Of a stretch of DNA of 64,000 bases, positions 31,401 to 43,110 are shown piece after piece. This stretch comes from Sipunculus nudus (Eukaryota; Annelida; Sipuncula; Golfingiida; Sipunculidae), in contig CM049312.1 in assembly GCA_026874595.1 (NCBI GenBank), positions 25,409,956 to 25,473,955 on the forward strand, read 5' to 3'. Positions within the stretch are counted from its first letter, which is position 1; the number at the start of each line of letters is the position of its first letter. The notes below the pieces were generated by a model that searched no databases, was not told the DNA's origin, and was given only the letters and a program-made list of their open reading frames with translations. A program made the position numbers and the translations under genes.

Positions 31401-32018
31401 TCATTTTCAGTAGCGCCCCTGTCGAATATCCAATATATGTTGATTTTAAATGTATGTGTCAGGAAACGCATGGGGATGTAAGCGGTTTTGGACCATTTCT
31501 CGAGACCAAATACTAGATCCTTTGCTAAAGGGATAGTCATACCAGTTTAATGATAGGATCATATCCTATTGATGGCACTGTTTATTGAATGAAGATGAAC
31601 GTATTCATAAGAAAAGCATGATTTATGATGTAAAAGCATTCTCGTTTAAGGTTTTGGCCGATGACGATAACAGCGATACGTATTCGAACTGTCCTATTGC
31701 GTGGTTCTTGGCGGGCTGAGACTAAGCTGTAGCGACTACATGCGGATGTACCGGTTTCTGCGTTAAACCTGTTCATGCTGCTACTCTACGGTCTGTTCAC
31801 ATCCTTTTGGAACGTGCCCCTCCCCCCCCCCCCCCCAACTGGCGACGCTTGTAATTAAAACGACTCTCTGCTTGGCTTGCTGGCATCTTGGTGTTCGACT
31901 CCATTCAAAAATTTACGCCTAGGAATCGCCAAGTAAACGGATCTAGGACCCTCTAACTATAGCGCTCGGAGGGCTCAAGACATTCTTTAGAGAGTCAGGA
32001 TTTAAAGTGTTATATGCA
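28484..32018. repeat. left arm of a 7.2-kb palindrome
   Basis: This arm is the reverse complement of 32127-35662 over about 3.5 kb, with a 108-base spacer. Corresponding coordinates sum to 64,142-64,146, the drift reflecting a few single-base and homopolymer indels (for example the C/G run at about 31,817). Only scattered substitutions are seen, so the arms are nearly identical. They are recently formed, kept alike by gene conversion, or an assembly artefact from fused haplotypes. Confidence 0.85.
28980..30843 (-). CDS. 3' exons of a receptor gene in the left palindrome arm
   Basis: Four minus-strand exons with intact splice sites. An EGF-like exon (30706-30843, 138 bases) is followed by a GT donor. 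The membrane exon (30111-30213, 103 bases) has a hydrophobic span (CILAALVI-type). A 47-base juxtamembrane exon (29756-29802) follows, then the terminal exon (28980-29224), ending in TAG and encoding a cytoplasmic tail with Y-E-C-V, Y-Q-N-I and Y-E-N-A. Lengths and phases match exactly those of the complete receptor at 47441-63068. No 5' exons on this strand were found in the window up to the centre, so it is a partial copy unless exons lie beyond the palindrome on the other arm's side. Confidence 0.65.
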
Positions 32019-32723
32019 AGGTTAGGAATATATGAAAAATAAAGGAAACATAACCCGTGTAACATTCATTAAAGCGAATCTTTGAGGTTCTACCGAGATT
32101 TTACTATAATGATATTGAGGAAAAGATGCATATAACACTTTAAATCCTGACTCTCTAAAGAATGTCTTGAGCCCTCCGAGCGCTATAGTTAGAGGGTCCT
32201 AGATCCGTTTACTTGGCGATTCCTAGGCGTAAATTTTTGAATGGAGTCGAACACCAAGATGCCAGCAAGCCAAGCAGAGAGTCGTTTTAATTACAAGCGT
32301 CGCCAGTTGGGGGGGGGGGGAGGGGCACGTTCCAAAAGGATGTGAACAGACCGTAGAGTAGCAGCATGAACAGGTTTAACGCAGAAACCGGTACATCCGC
32401 ATGTAGTCGCTACAGCTTAGTCTCAGCCCGCCAAGAACCACGCAATAGGACAGTTCGAATACGTATCGCTGTTATCGTCATCGGCCAAAACCTTAAACGA
32501 GAATGCTTTTACATCATAAATCATGCTTTTCTTATGAATACGTTCATCTTCATTCAATAAACAGTGCCATCAATAGGATATGATCCTATCATTAAACTGG
32601 TATGACTATCCCTTTAGCAAAGGATCTAGTATTTGGTCTCGAGAAATGGTCCAAAACCGCTTACATCCCCATGCGTTTCCTGACACATACATTTAAAATC
32701 AACATATATTGGATATTCGACAG

Positions 32724-32775
32724 GGGCGCTACTGAAAATGAGCAGCAGTATATCAAAGTTTAGAAACCTCGATGC
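32724..32775 (+). pseudogene. remnant of a second membrane-exon copy
   Basis: After a CGACAG acceptor the sequence reads G-A-T-E-N-E-Q-Q-Y-I-K-V, as at the start of the membrane exon, and then stops. The mirrored copy is in the left arm at about 31,367-31,420. It shows an older exon duplication that predates the palindrome. Confidence 0.45.
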
Positions 32776-33298
32776 ATTGTTGATGGCAGATTTTGACGCT
32801 CACAAACCTAGTGTATACTTTCTGAAGTTTAAGTTTACAAGCTGTTTAGTAGAATGTCTTTTTACATATAATTCCCTATGCAGACCCAACGCTTGGCATT
32901 CATGTAGTCTTTCGAGTTCATGTCCAAGCGCAAGTTCCTGAAAACATTGACTCGGGTCTGGACCGTAAAAAGGAGATAAATTATCCCTGACAATTTAATT
33001 TAAAATGACAAAGTAATTGCGCATCATGCAATTATTTGCTGAACACACTGAAGATTACGCCGCCAAAATATAAAACCTGCATTTTAGTTTGTGTCAATAT
33101 AGTTTTTTTTTTTAAATGGATTCGATTTAAATAGCGTAGGAATCACTTTGTAGCTAATAATAAGTTCGAAAGGATAACACCTTTCTGAAAATATAAGGTA
33201 GTGAAAAGACGACATCCTGCAGAACAAATAACTTGCTGAAAACATATAGCCTTGCGGGTAAGGACAAAGCAGTATACATAATTCATATGTATCAACAG

Positions 33299-35164
33299 GA
33301 TGTCCGAGGGGTACCTTTGGATACCAGTGCAGACAGCAATGTGCGAGGGGATGTAAAGATACATGCGGCACGGAAACCGGTGATTGCCAATGTCTTCAAG
33401 GATTCTACGGCTCCAAGTGTGATCAAAGTAACACAGGGAAAGTGCTAAATGTTCAAGGGCCAATCTTTTCATAGACTTTAATAATATTGCGATCAGGGGT
33501 AGGACGTCAACTGGTGGTTTTGTCTATGGCTCCGCCTGAAATATGCGCGGATGTCCACTGTGAAGACCGGTGCCATAGTGACACAACGATGAAATCTCGC
33601 TGCATCCTTAAAGATTAGTTATAATGACTTGAAGACAGTTTACGACTACTGCATGATTCCTAACCCCGTGCATGTAAAAATCTTAAATCAAGAAGGCTCG
33701 ACATATTCCTGCTGTATGTTACCTTCATCCTTATTCAATAGAAAGTGCCACCACAAAAAGGATAAAGACCTAACCGTGAAAAATAACTATACGACATTAC
33801 CATCAGTGAAAGATCTTTACAATTGATACCATTAAAACAAGCCTTCAAATATTTACAGGGCATCCTTGTCATAACGATACACGTATTCAGTAAGCTATTT
33901 AAATGGATGTTCGTTGGTTTCTCTACAGGGGGTGCTACTGACAGGGAGCAGCAGTATTTCAAAGTTATGTGTATTTTGGCGGCAGCGTTGGTCATCGTCT
34001 TGGTCGTGTTCACTGTTGTCATGACTAAGAAGTAAGATAATATTCTACACTACTTCCAGTTATCTATCCTGTTTAAACATGGATGTTAACATAGCGAAAA
34101 GCCTTACGAATTTTAACCCTTGTTGTGTTACGATGATTCCGCGTCTGTCATAACGGTTATATTATTCAAATAACCCCTTGAACACAAATCCGAAATTGCT
34201 GGGTGAATATCCACCACCTTTGTTCTAGTGCAAATGCCATGCATTGACAACACAAACTACAAATATAATTGACTGACTTTATACAATTTCAATTTTCTTG
34301 ACAAATGACACACACACGGCGTATAATAATATTCTGCAGGAAGTGTCGTAGAACCAACAACACCGGTGTTTTACCCTCAGCGAAAGGTATGATGATAAGC
34401 TACCTGTGACCAAAGTAATAAAACCATTTTCGTTTGTTCATAATTTCCTAAGCAAGTAAAAAAAAAAATAGTTGTTTTAATGACGCCATATACTCTTTTC
34501 TGTTATTTTTGCGACCTGTTGTGTAATATGATAACATATTATTTTACTACAATATATTGTCATGAGAAAAAAAGTGCACTTGCTATTTTGTTTTATGATA
34601 CAAATGCTGTGTTTTCACAGAGATTTTATGTTTAGGAGGCATGTGGACCTTGCATATGATTTATTGGAGTTAAATAGTTACTTAAGAAATGGGTCAAGTG
34701 CACACAGGTTTAGTCTAAAAGTGCTTGAAACGAAAACATCTTTTAATTCAGTTTTACCAATTTGAAATTCGAAGCCTTGAGATTTTTATCTGACAATTAT
34801 TTTATGGTTTTCAGATTAAATATCTTAGGAAAATAATTTTCATGAATGAGCGTTCGCCATTACATATCACTTGAATTTTTACTGTCCTGAAGACTAATAC
34901 AAGATTCAAATCATTACAGATCTACATATGGTTTCTGTAATAACTAATGCTGGCGAAACCGAAGTGTCGCCATCTAGAGTATCCCCCGAGGAGGCTGAAG
35001 AATACGAGTGCGTCGATGTTACTAAGAACCTAGGCCGGAAGTCACTTTCTGAGGGGAGTGACGAGGAAGACTACCAAAACATTGATGATTTCGCGGACTA
35101 TGAAAATGCTGAGGGAATTCAGCAGTGGCGACATGCTGCGCAGAACCTTTATCAATATAAATAG
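33299..35164 (+). pseudogene. 3' exons of a receptor gene in the right palindrome arm, first donor mutated
   Basis: Exons mirror the left arm: EGF-like 33299-33436, membrane 33929-34031, juxtamembrane 34340-34386 and terminal 34920-35164. The EGF exon is followed by ACAG-GGAAAG where the left arm has ACAG-GTAAAG, so the 5' splice site has lost its T. Normal splicing out of this exon should fail, and read-through would follow. All other sites and frames are intact. The terminal exon encodes a tail with the three tyrosine motifs. Confidence 0.6.
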
Positions 35165-35662
35165 GCTGAGACAGAAAGAAACTGAGGAAAAATACACGAT
35201 GTATTCTTCTGGCCATAGCTTTGGTTTAAGTAATATAATATTGCTAATTTGGACTCTTTCCCCTCCTGTCAGATATATGCAACTTTTGACAGATGACAAA
35301 TATACAGTGCAATCTCTTAAATTACTGTATTATATATGTTATATTGATGTTATCTTTTCTGAATAATTTTGCTTATTTACATACGTTGACGTTATATCAT
35401 CCTCGCTTATGTGGTCCTCTTTAGTTCAGTAAAGTAAAATGTACGGCGTTGTAAATAAAGACACACCGCACATAACAATTTTTAAAGTATTTTCTTGTAG
35501 CAAATGAAAATATTGTATAATTACCCTTTTAGATACGAGTTTGTGTCAGATCTCTACATCGGGGTCTAATGAATATATCGTACTACCATTTTTAATAATC
35601 TTTTTTTATCGAAATTATTGATTAGATATTTTAACTATCTGACGTCTGGTAATTAAAGATAT

Positions 35663-36870
35663 CTTGAACCTTCATACCATCGTTTGCGGCCATGATCCAC
35701 ATGTTTTCCAGGTCTTGGGGTCCTTTTATTTGACTTTAGTTCTCCTGGATGTGCCCCTCTTTTTCTTAAACCCTGGTATCTCATTTGTAATCACAACAAG
35801 TATTAGTACAGGATCACATTGCATTTTTATAAATCTTTACCCCCATTTATTATGACAACATACTAAGCTGCCAAATCTGCCTACCTTCATTTTATAAAAC
35901 TAATCGTAATTAATCATAATGTTGGACCGACCACAACAAGTATCAATACAGGATCGCATTGCATTTTATAGATCTTGGCCCTAACTTATTACGACTGCAT
36001 ACTAAACTTCGAGTAAGGTGATCGCATTGCATACTACTAAATTAGCCACAAACACTATCGCTGAATGATCAAAGTACATATTCATATATCTTTAAAAAAT
36101 TCTGGAAACAGATTATCACAGAATTTTATAAAGCAAGAATGTGCGCAAGTTTCAATTTATATTTCCCATGCCACACCAAGGATATCATAAGGCAAAACTG
36201 ATAAAAATATTCAATAAAATAGAAAACATAGAGAACATTCATGTAATTTGATTTTATGTAATCGATACATGTTCTATATTTGCTCCATTTTTTCTTTTTT
36301 TTTAAGTTTCAATTTCATGCGAAACTGCTCGAAACAGCGTATACGGGTGAAGAGAGAAAGACCAAGGCATCATTGGCATTCATACCGGTAGATTATTTCT
36401 CTGCTTGAAGAGTAATAAACTGAATGTCAGTGATGGCAGCAGATATTTCGGGGACTTTGAGAATTACACCTTCAAAAGCGCAACGCACAATTTAGTATTC
36501 GCACATTTAATGAATGTCCGTTTGACCGCCATTGCTCTCACCGTAGCAAAAGCATCCGTGCTTTGGATATATTTGAAAATATCATGGATTCAATCCTTTC
36601 CTTTCTCCAAGGGGTGTGAGCGCCTTATAAGCCTCTCGAGTCATTTATGTCTGCCAAGACGTGAAATAACGTTCATTTTAGATATTTCCATGGCAAGTGT
36701 AATTACTACCAGATCGTAAAGGGAAAACCAATGATTGAATAACTCCCAGCTCCCCTTGCAACTACAGTGTGGTTCTGTACATAGCTAATTAAATTTAATG
36801 GTGGACCGTAAATGGAGGATACTCGATATTTACCATTGATGTATGTTACAATGATTCATTAGAAATTTGA
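35663..36870. other. AT-rich DNA with a two-copy ~140-bp direct repeat
   Basis: Segments near 35,797-35,878 and 35,937-36,012 share AACAAGTAT, ACAGGATC(A/G)CATTGCATTTT and a following TTATTA/TACGAC-like block. No gene is seen. Confidence 0.35.
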
Positions 36871-36879
36871 AGAAGTTTT

Positions 36880-39310
36880 ACTGACCTGCGATGCAGTATC
36901 TGTGGAACGTATCAGTATCATGTAGAGGTGATTGTTTTGCGCCGGTCATATCCCTTAAACATGCTGGCACACTTTTACGCCCCAGAGTATGAATTGAATG
37001 TTCAATTGTTTCAATTGAAAGGATTCTCAATAGGTGGATTCCTTCATCCAAGTTTTTCTGTGTGTCATAACAATAGGTCCTAATCATGTTTTCTAATGTC
37101 TGTGAAAAGGCTTGAGGGCACTCTGACCCTCAGGATGGTAGGGCGAAGAGTTATATTGTTTTACAACTAGCTCAAGCATAACTTGTTGGAATGAGCCAGA
37201 CATAAAATAAGACACTTGGTCAGACTGGACGGATTTTGGTAATCCAAAATTTGAAAAAAAAAAAAATTAGTCAGAGGCTTTACAATACTTTTGGCATTAA
37301 TTTTGTGCAGTGGTATTGCCTCAGGAAACCTGGTAGATGCGCACATAATTGTCAGCAAGTATTCATGTCCAGATTTTGTTTTGGGCAGTTTTCCAGCACA
37401 GTCGACAATAATCCTACTAATTGGTTTCTCAAAAGCAGGAATAGGCCTACGTGGGGCTTTGGATTCTGATTTGACATGCCTACCACCTGGCATGTGTTGC
37501 ATGATTTACAATATTGTACAACATTTGTTCTGAGGTAAAGCCAATAAAAGTGTTCACTAACTTTCTGATTAGTTTTATTTATACCTAAATGGCCAGACAA
37601 AGGAGCCTCATGTGCCATGATTAGAATTTCATTGCGATAGCTTTTGGGCATTATTATTTGATGTTTGATGGCCCTCTCATGATCAGCGCATACATCAGGT
37701 GGTTGTCATTTACGCATAAGCATTCGATTTTAACTTAGAAACAAACTGGGTTTTGTGAGTTCATCTTTAGAAACTGCCCAGGAAAAAAAATGAAGTATCA
37801 GGATCCTTATGCTGTTCTCCTCTCCGATAAGTTCTGATCTTGAAAATGCTGCATCCTGTACGGGCGTCTCGTTAGACGAGTCACTAGTGACTCCCAGAGT
37901 AATATTATCTGGCCCTTATTCTCATGTGTGTTTTTCTTGGCCATAGATCTAGTTACAGCACATGAAGGATACTAACCAGGAATTTCCTGATTTTCAGGAT
38001 CAGTGTCTTGATCAAGCGACGGCATTTCTGCCACTATTGGTACAAGCTGTACTTTTTCACCTGTAACATCATTACCTAGTAGCAACTGAATTCCCTTAAA
38101 ATGTAAAGTAGTTAAAATGAACTCGTTTGGAATCAAATGAGGTTTTAACCCCGCAAGCTACAGATTCTTCTTTGGAGTAGCATCAAGCTTTTTATTAGAG
38201 TGAATAAAGGAGTTGTACCCCCTGTTTACATGAAAAGAGCTTGGATCTTTTAATATGTCATGCATAGATTTTGAAACAAAACTAGAAGGATTGCTCTTCG
38301 GTTTATTTGCAAGTTTCTAGCAGTCAGTGTTAGATGACCTTCCTTTTTGCAGTAATTACAGATTTTCTTTGACACAGTGGACGCGGACGAAGGTATAGGA
38401 AGGGACTTTGATGAACTATCAGGACTACTATAGTACTGAATGACCGCGCCTTAAACCTCTTTGACCATACTATTTTTCCAACTGCTCTTTCGTCCTAGCA
38501 AATATGATAAGGCCTGTTCTTTGCGCCTTTCCCAATTTCCGAATTTCTGACGGCAGGCCTCCGGGACTAACTCAAACCTTTTAGGACAAACCGTTTGACC
38601 TGGACATTGTCAGCAGCGGCCTCTACTGAAAGCTCTCTATAAATTTCTCTGGCCTTGCCAGTCAATACCCCTTGTAATAGCATAGTCCAATTTCCATTAG
38701 GCCATTTTTTGTTATTTTCAGCTACCTTCTCAAAGTGTAAGAAATATTTATCAACCTCTTTTTTCTTGAAAAGGTGGGACAAGTCTAATGTGTTTTGTAA
38801 CATCAAAACTGTGAGTTGGGGCAGCACGTAGGCCATGTTCTATTTTAAGTCTTTTTAACTCCAGTCGTTTTAACACAATTTCTGTTTCTTTTTCTTTATA
38901 TTTCTAGCTCATGTTGCATTTCTAACTTTTTTCATTCCAACTGCATCGCAAGGCTGTCATTTTTTATGGTTTCCACTTCACTCTCTTCAATTTAAGCTTT
39001 GCTAACTAGGTCTTGGATGATTTGAGCAATGATATCATGCTTTTTTTCCAAAGCCCTTTTTTACAACTAGACCAAAGTGTTGTTCCAAACGCAACAACTG
39101 ATCTTTTGTCAAATTGTCAAGTTGATCAGGGTGTAACGCTTCAACAAATGCCTCAGGTTCGAAGTCTGTCATGTTAAGATGTTAAAACAATAACAATAAA
39201 AAAACACTAGGATAAATCTTGTAAACAAAGTTTTTTTTAACAGTATGTCTAGGTCTAGGCCTTATAAATTGTCAAAAGTAATAAGCATCCCGGACGAGCC
39301 CCTAATTTTA
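36880..39310 (-). mobile_element. internally deleted Gypsy-type LTR retrotransposon
   Basis: Minus-strand order: primer-binding site (39287-39304, 17 of 18 bases matching the tRNA-Pro primer complement known from murine leukaemia viruses); a Gag-like segment (38567-38836, with W-P-x-G-N-W-T-M-L-L-Q-G-V-L-T-G-K-A-R-E); a protease-end-like L-L-G-N-D (about 38,050-38,100); then directly the integrase zinc finger (37352-37651, H..H with C-x2-C) and, after a frameshift, the integrase core (37167-37502; V-D-C-x-G, S-G-H-E-Y-L-L-T). I cannot find reverse transcriptase or RNase H, so the middle is deleted. Multiple stops show it is dead. Confidence 0.65.
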
Positions 39311-39600
39311 TGTTAAGGAACCTAATAACAATCGATCACGTAGTCGGGGCAAGCAATATTTGTTACGCAGATAAACAAAATCCAATTTTTGTAACACTAG
39401 GCAGCGTGAAAAGTCTAGGGGAATAAATGAAGAAGGCAGTGCTTCTTTTGTTAACAAATAATTATAATTTATTTTTTAAACAATCCTAACATTACAATAC
39501 ACTTATTAAATACTATTACATACGCTCCCGAGGCAGCGCTTCTAAAGAAGCTACTGATTTATTTTCACGCTGCCTGCTTTGACCGTTTATGATGCATTTA
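39311..39600 (-). repeat. probable 5' LTR portion of the Gypsy element
   Basis: Six bases beyond the primer site the plus strand begins TGTTAAGGAACC, so on the element's strand the LTR ends in TAACA. The outer end could not be fixed by eye. Confidence 0.35.
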
Positions 39601-42380
39601 AACACCAGGTTGTGCACATGGGACCTGTCTGCTTAAGAAACTACTGATGTGACAACAAACAATCGACAGGCATCCGGCTCCGCCCAGAAACAACTTGGGG
39701 GGCAATTCGCTCTGAGCCTTTGGCCTGTTCAAACGGTCGCCGGGACGATGAGCTGTCACTCAAAACGAAATGCTCAATATTGGCTTCGTATATTCCTCGC
39801 TTGGCTGTTAAACCGATTTGCTTCCAGCACAAGGTCTCAACTAATTCGACCAAAATACAGTGCTCCCCTCTGGTGTAGAGATTCAGGATACAAGGTCATG
39901 ACAAACAGCGCTTACGATATAGGTAGTTTGCCTATGGGTAATGCGCTGTGTAAAGAGCGTATACTATTACACCGTATAACAATTAAAATTTACAGTACCA
40001 GAGTGTCCAGATCTTAGGCTTTGATATTTGATACCCCCACTGTCACAGCTGAACAGGTCCTTTAAAACTAATAACCTACGTAAATAATAATAATCCAAAG
40101 GCAAACTAGAGACAGATAATAAATCTGTATTAAGTCCGTTAAATATATGGCAACACTGCAATTATTGGTAATGTCCACTAACTGAGGAGAAGGTAGCACT
40201 CTTAGTGCTCACTAGTTTTTCCCTTTCTGCCTGCTCTAAACACAGCCCCTAATTTTTAGCTTCTCATCCATAAATTCTAGAATTGAATATTCCAAAGAAC
40301 AATACCCAAACACATGAACAGACCTTAAACATCTAGAACAAAGAACGCTGTATTTCTACGCTCCAGACCCCACACGTTTGTCTGCGCCCAAATAAGCGAA
40401 GTTCCCGGTTCCCACAGCAACGAACTTTGCCTGCGATACACGCACCAGAATGCCAGCAGACACATGTAACACTCCTTCGCACAACAAAACAGACACCTGC
40501 AACACAGTATCCTAAATTTGATCCTTTTTATCAGAAATCAATTTTACTGTTCCATAATCTATATTTTCTATACATATAGACTTTGATATTGATGGAAAAG
40601 GAAACCTGTATCAAACCTAATTCAAAGGGAAAAATGCGTTGTATATTTGTTAGTTCTTCTGCCATATTTCATAGACATAAATTATACATCGTCTGTTTAT
40701 AAGTTATAGACTATAATGCATTACTTAAAATGACAGTAATAGTACATAATAAAGGATAAATTATATATATCATAATGGTCCGAGAGCTTGAGTGCTAGAA
40801 GGTTATGTTTAATTCCTATGAGAAAAATTTATAAGAAATTCGAATCTGGAATTCTTATTAACTAGCTAAGATGAGAGGAACACGTAATTATGAAGATCAC
40901 TAAAGGCAAATACTATGAGATCAATATATGACGATTTCTCAGACCATGAATGACATAAAAATAGTTTTTTTGGGCGTAAACCCAGGTTTCTTGTCCCAAC
41001 TAACGGGGGCTATAAAGCTAGTATTTTAAGATTGTATCTGTGGTGTCGATATTTTAATCTAAGATGGCTTAGATCAAATTTGTGTTTTAATCACCATCTT
41101 TTTAAAACCGTAAATTTCTCCTTCGGCATAAAAATTATCATATAAGTCTCAAAATTGGATTTAAAAAACTCACGATTATGCAATTGATTTAAAAATTAAT
41201 TTCTATGCAAAGGTTAGATAGTTATACTATATCAGAGACTATATTTTTACTATATATACTATATATTCAATATATGTTATATTTATACTTTATCAGAGAC
41301 ACTGAGTGAAAATGACTCTACTGGTTCGAAAAACTTTGCAATTTATGGCACGTTGTACATCGCAGACGTTCCAAAAACATAATTTTTCTGTCTATAACTA
41401 CAAGTTTAAGGGTCAACAAATGCAAGTAAAATATCATATGCAGAGTATATCTTGGAATTCATTATGGGACCCGTAAAATATGTGCGATAACAATTTTTAA
41501 AAGGAGCAAAATGTTTCATTTTCGTACATTTGCTAGAAAGGGCTAAAGTGTCATACAGATGTCTGTTGATGTGTGAAGATATTTCAGTTTCATATAACCG
41601 TGGAAATTATTTATTAACAATGCTTTATCTAATTATCATGAAAAGTTTAACCTTCTTCGCTTCTGACAAAGGATAACGTAGAAGTACACGGTTGCATTGT
41701 CGATTCTGTGTCTATCTTGATTAATTAATCTTTCTAATAAGAATATTTATTTAAATCCTTTGAAATTTTAATTTTAATATTCTTAATCACTCGTAATATA
41801 ATCCGGATGAACTAGAAAAAATTATTACTTCAAAGAGCATAGATGCCCTCGGGCCACAACAGAAAACAGATTTGAATGCAAATATCACCAGATCTGACCA
41901 TACTCAGATAAAAGATAATAGGATAATAGCCCAGGCAATAATATAATGAATTTGAAAGTAAACATTACCAGATCGTACTATGGTATTACAACAGTAACCG
42001 ACCGGTAAATATTATCTGATTGAACATAACATTGAAGGTACTGGTTGAAGAATTGATAGTTATCGATGTGTGCGCCGGCGTCCAAGCAGAGGTCAGTGGG
42101 TATGAACACTTCCCTCTTGATTCTCTCCGTGATGGAGGGAAAGAAAAGATACCGCTAAAATATATGTAATTTATGCCGTTTGAGGATGAGTAATAACAAA
42201 TGTAGCATGTATCCTGTGTCGAAAAGGAAACAGAGGTAGCTTGTATAAATTTTTAATTAAAGGGCAATTCCTTAACAAAATAAACTTATTTTCCTTAATG
42301 TGTTTATACTGATATATAACTTTTAACTGGCATAAATGTTCATATCAAAATAAAAGCTTATTTGATTTTTTGATTTACAC
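39601..42380. other. AT-rich intergenic DNA
   Basis: No supported gene. Part of the first kilobase may still belong to the LTR element. The rest is AT-rich with no coding or structural signal recognised. Confidence 0.35.
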
Positions 42381-42383
42381 TAG

Positions 42384-42509
42384 ACTGCCCTTGGACACAC
42401 GAAACTGGTCGTATGTCTAGATGGGAACAAGTAAGTGACGAGACAGGCGACCAGGTTGCCGCAAAACCCAAGTGTCGCCCAGGGTACGCAGGACAACAGT
42501 GTGAGACTG
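42384..42509 (+). pseudogene. decayed EGF-like exon (Cys-poor)
   Basis: 126 bases between acceptor ACTAG and donor GTAATC, phase 1 to 1 as in the intact EGF exons, and open throughout. It starts C-P and ends C-R-P-G-Y-A-G-Q-Q-C-E-T, the usual frame of an EGF module. The internal Cys residues are missing and the middle is unrelated sequence, so the module could not fold normally. Confidence 0.5.
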
Positions 42510-42970
42510 GTAATCAAGCAAGTTTGTCCCCGATGGCACCAGAGGGAAACAGTGACAGTACTTCGGGAAATTATGTTGCGTTTAAATACAGTTGTTTTGG
42601 CCAATGGGCTTATGCTTTTACCAATGTCTGCTTGTTTATTTCTTTGTTAACAGAATCACGAATAATTTATATGACTAATTTACATACTATTACTTATTGG
42701 CGCACGAATTCTGATTAAGAGACAGATACAGATGGATTGTTATGCCTACATGAAGGATTGCTCTGTATAGAGAGTGGTTTTAATTTGCAATAAAATAAAT
42801 ATTTGGTCAGACAAGACAAATTATTAATGCCACGTAATTTGATATGCTTATAAGCTCCCTCCTGTCCTTATGTGTTGTTTATATGACAACATGTTATGTT
42901 TACGTCCTACATGTGTAAAACAATGTGTTTGGTATTCTGATGAAACGTAATCGCGGACATGTATTTGCAG

Positions 42971-43110
42971 TTTGAAAGGAGGTAGGTGGGGTTTCGAGTG
43001 CAGTAACAGGTGCCTTATACCCTTTGCTGACCCAGGGGTGTGTTCACCTGAGGACGGCTATTGTCTTCAGTGATGTCAACCAGGAGACCTACGGAATCGC
43101 TGTGATAGAG
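42971..43110 (+). pseudogene. decayed EGF-like exon with stop and frameshift
   Basis: This aligns with the 141-base EGF exons (55196, 58513). Recognisable residues are G-G-R-W-G-F-E-C ... C-S-P-E-D-G-Y-C ... C-Q-P-G-D-L ... R-C-D-R. The first Cys is lost by a frameshift and an in-frame TGA interrupts it before C-Q-P-G. Acceptor (TTTGCAG) and donor (GTACAT) remain. Confidence 0.6.

Larger units (their letters stand above)
32127..35662. repeat. right arm of a 7.2-kb palindrome
   Basis: Inverted copy of 28484-32018. The plus-strand orientation here agrees with the upstream CUB exon and with the intact receptor further right. Differences from the left arm include a few residues in open stretches and a splice-donor change at 33437-33438. 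Confidence 0.85.

Noticed and set aside
36405-36719. A 104-codon plus-strand frame near the palindrome
   Set aside because: It has no splice sites matching the receptor exons and no recognised domain; probably chance.
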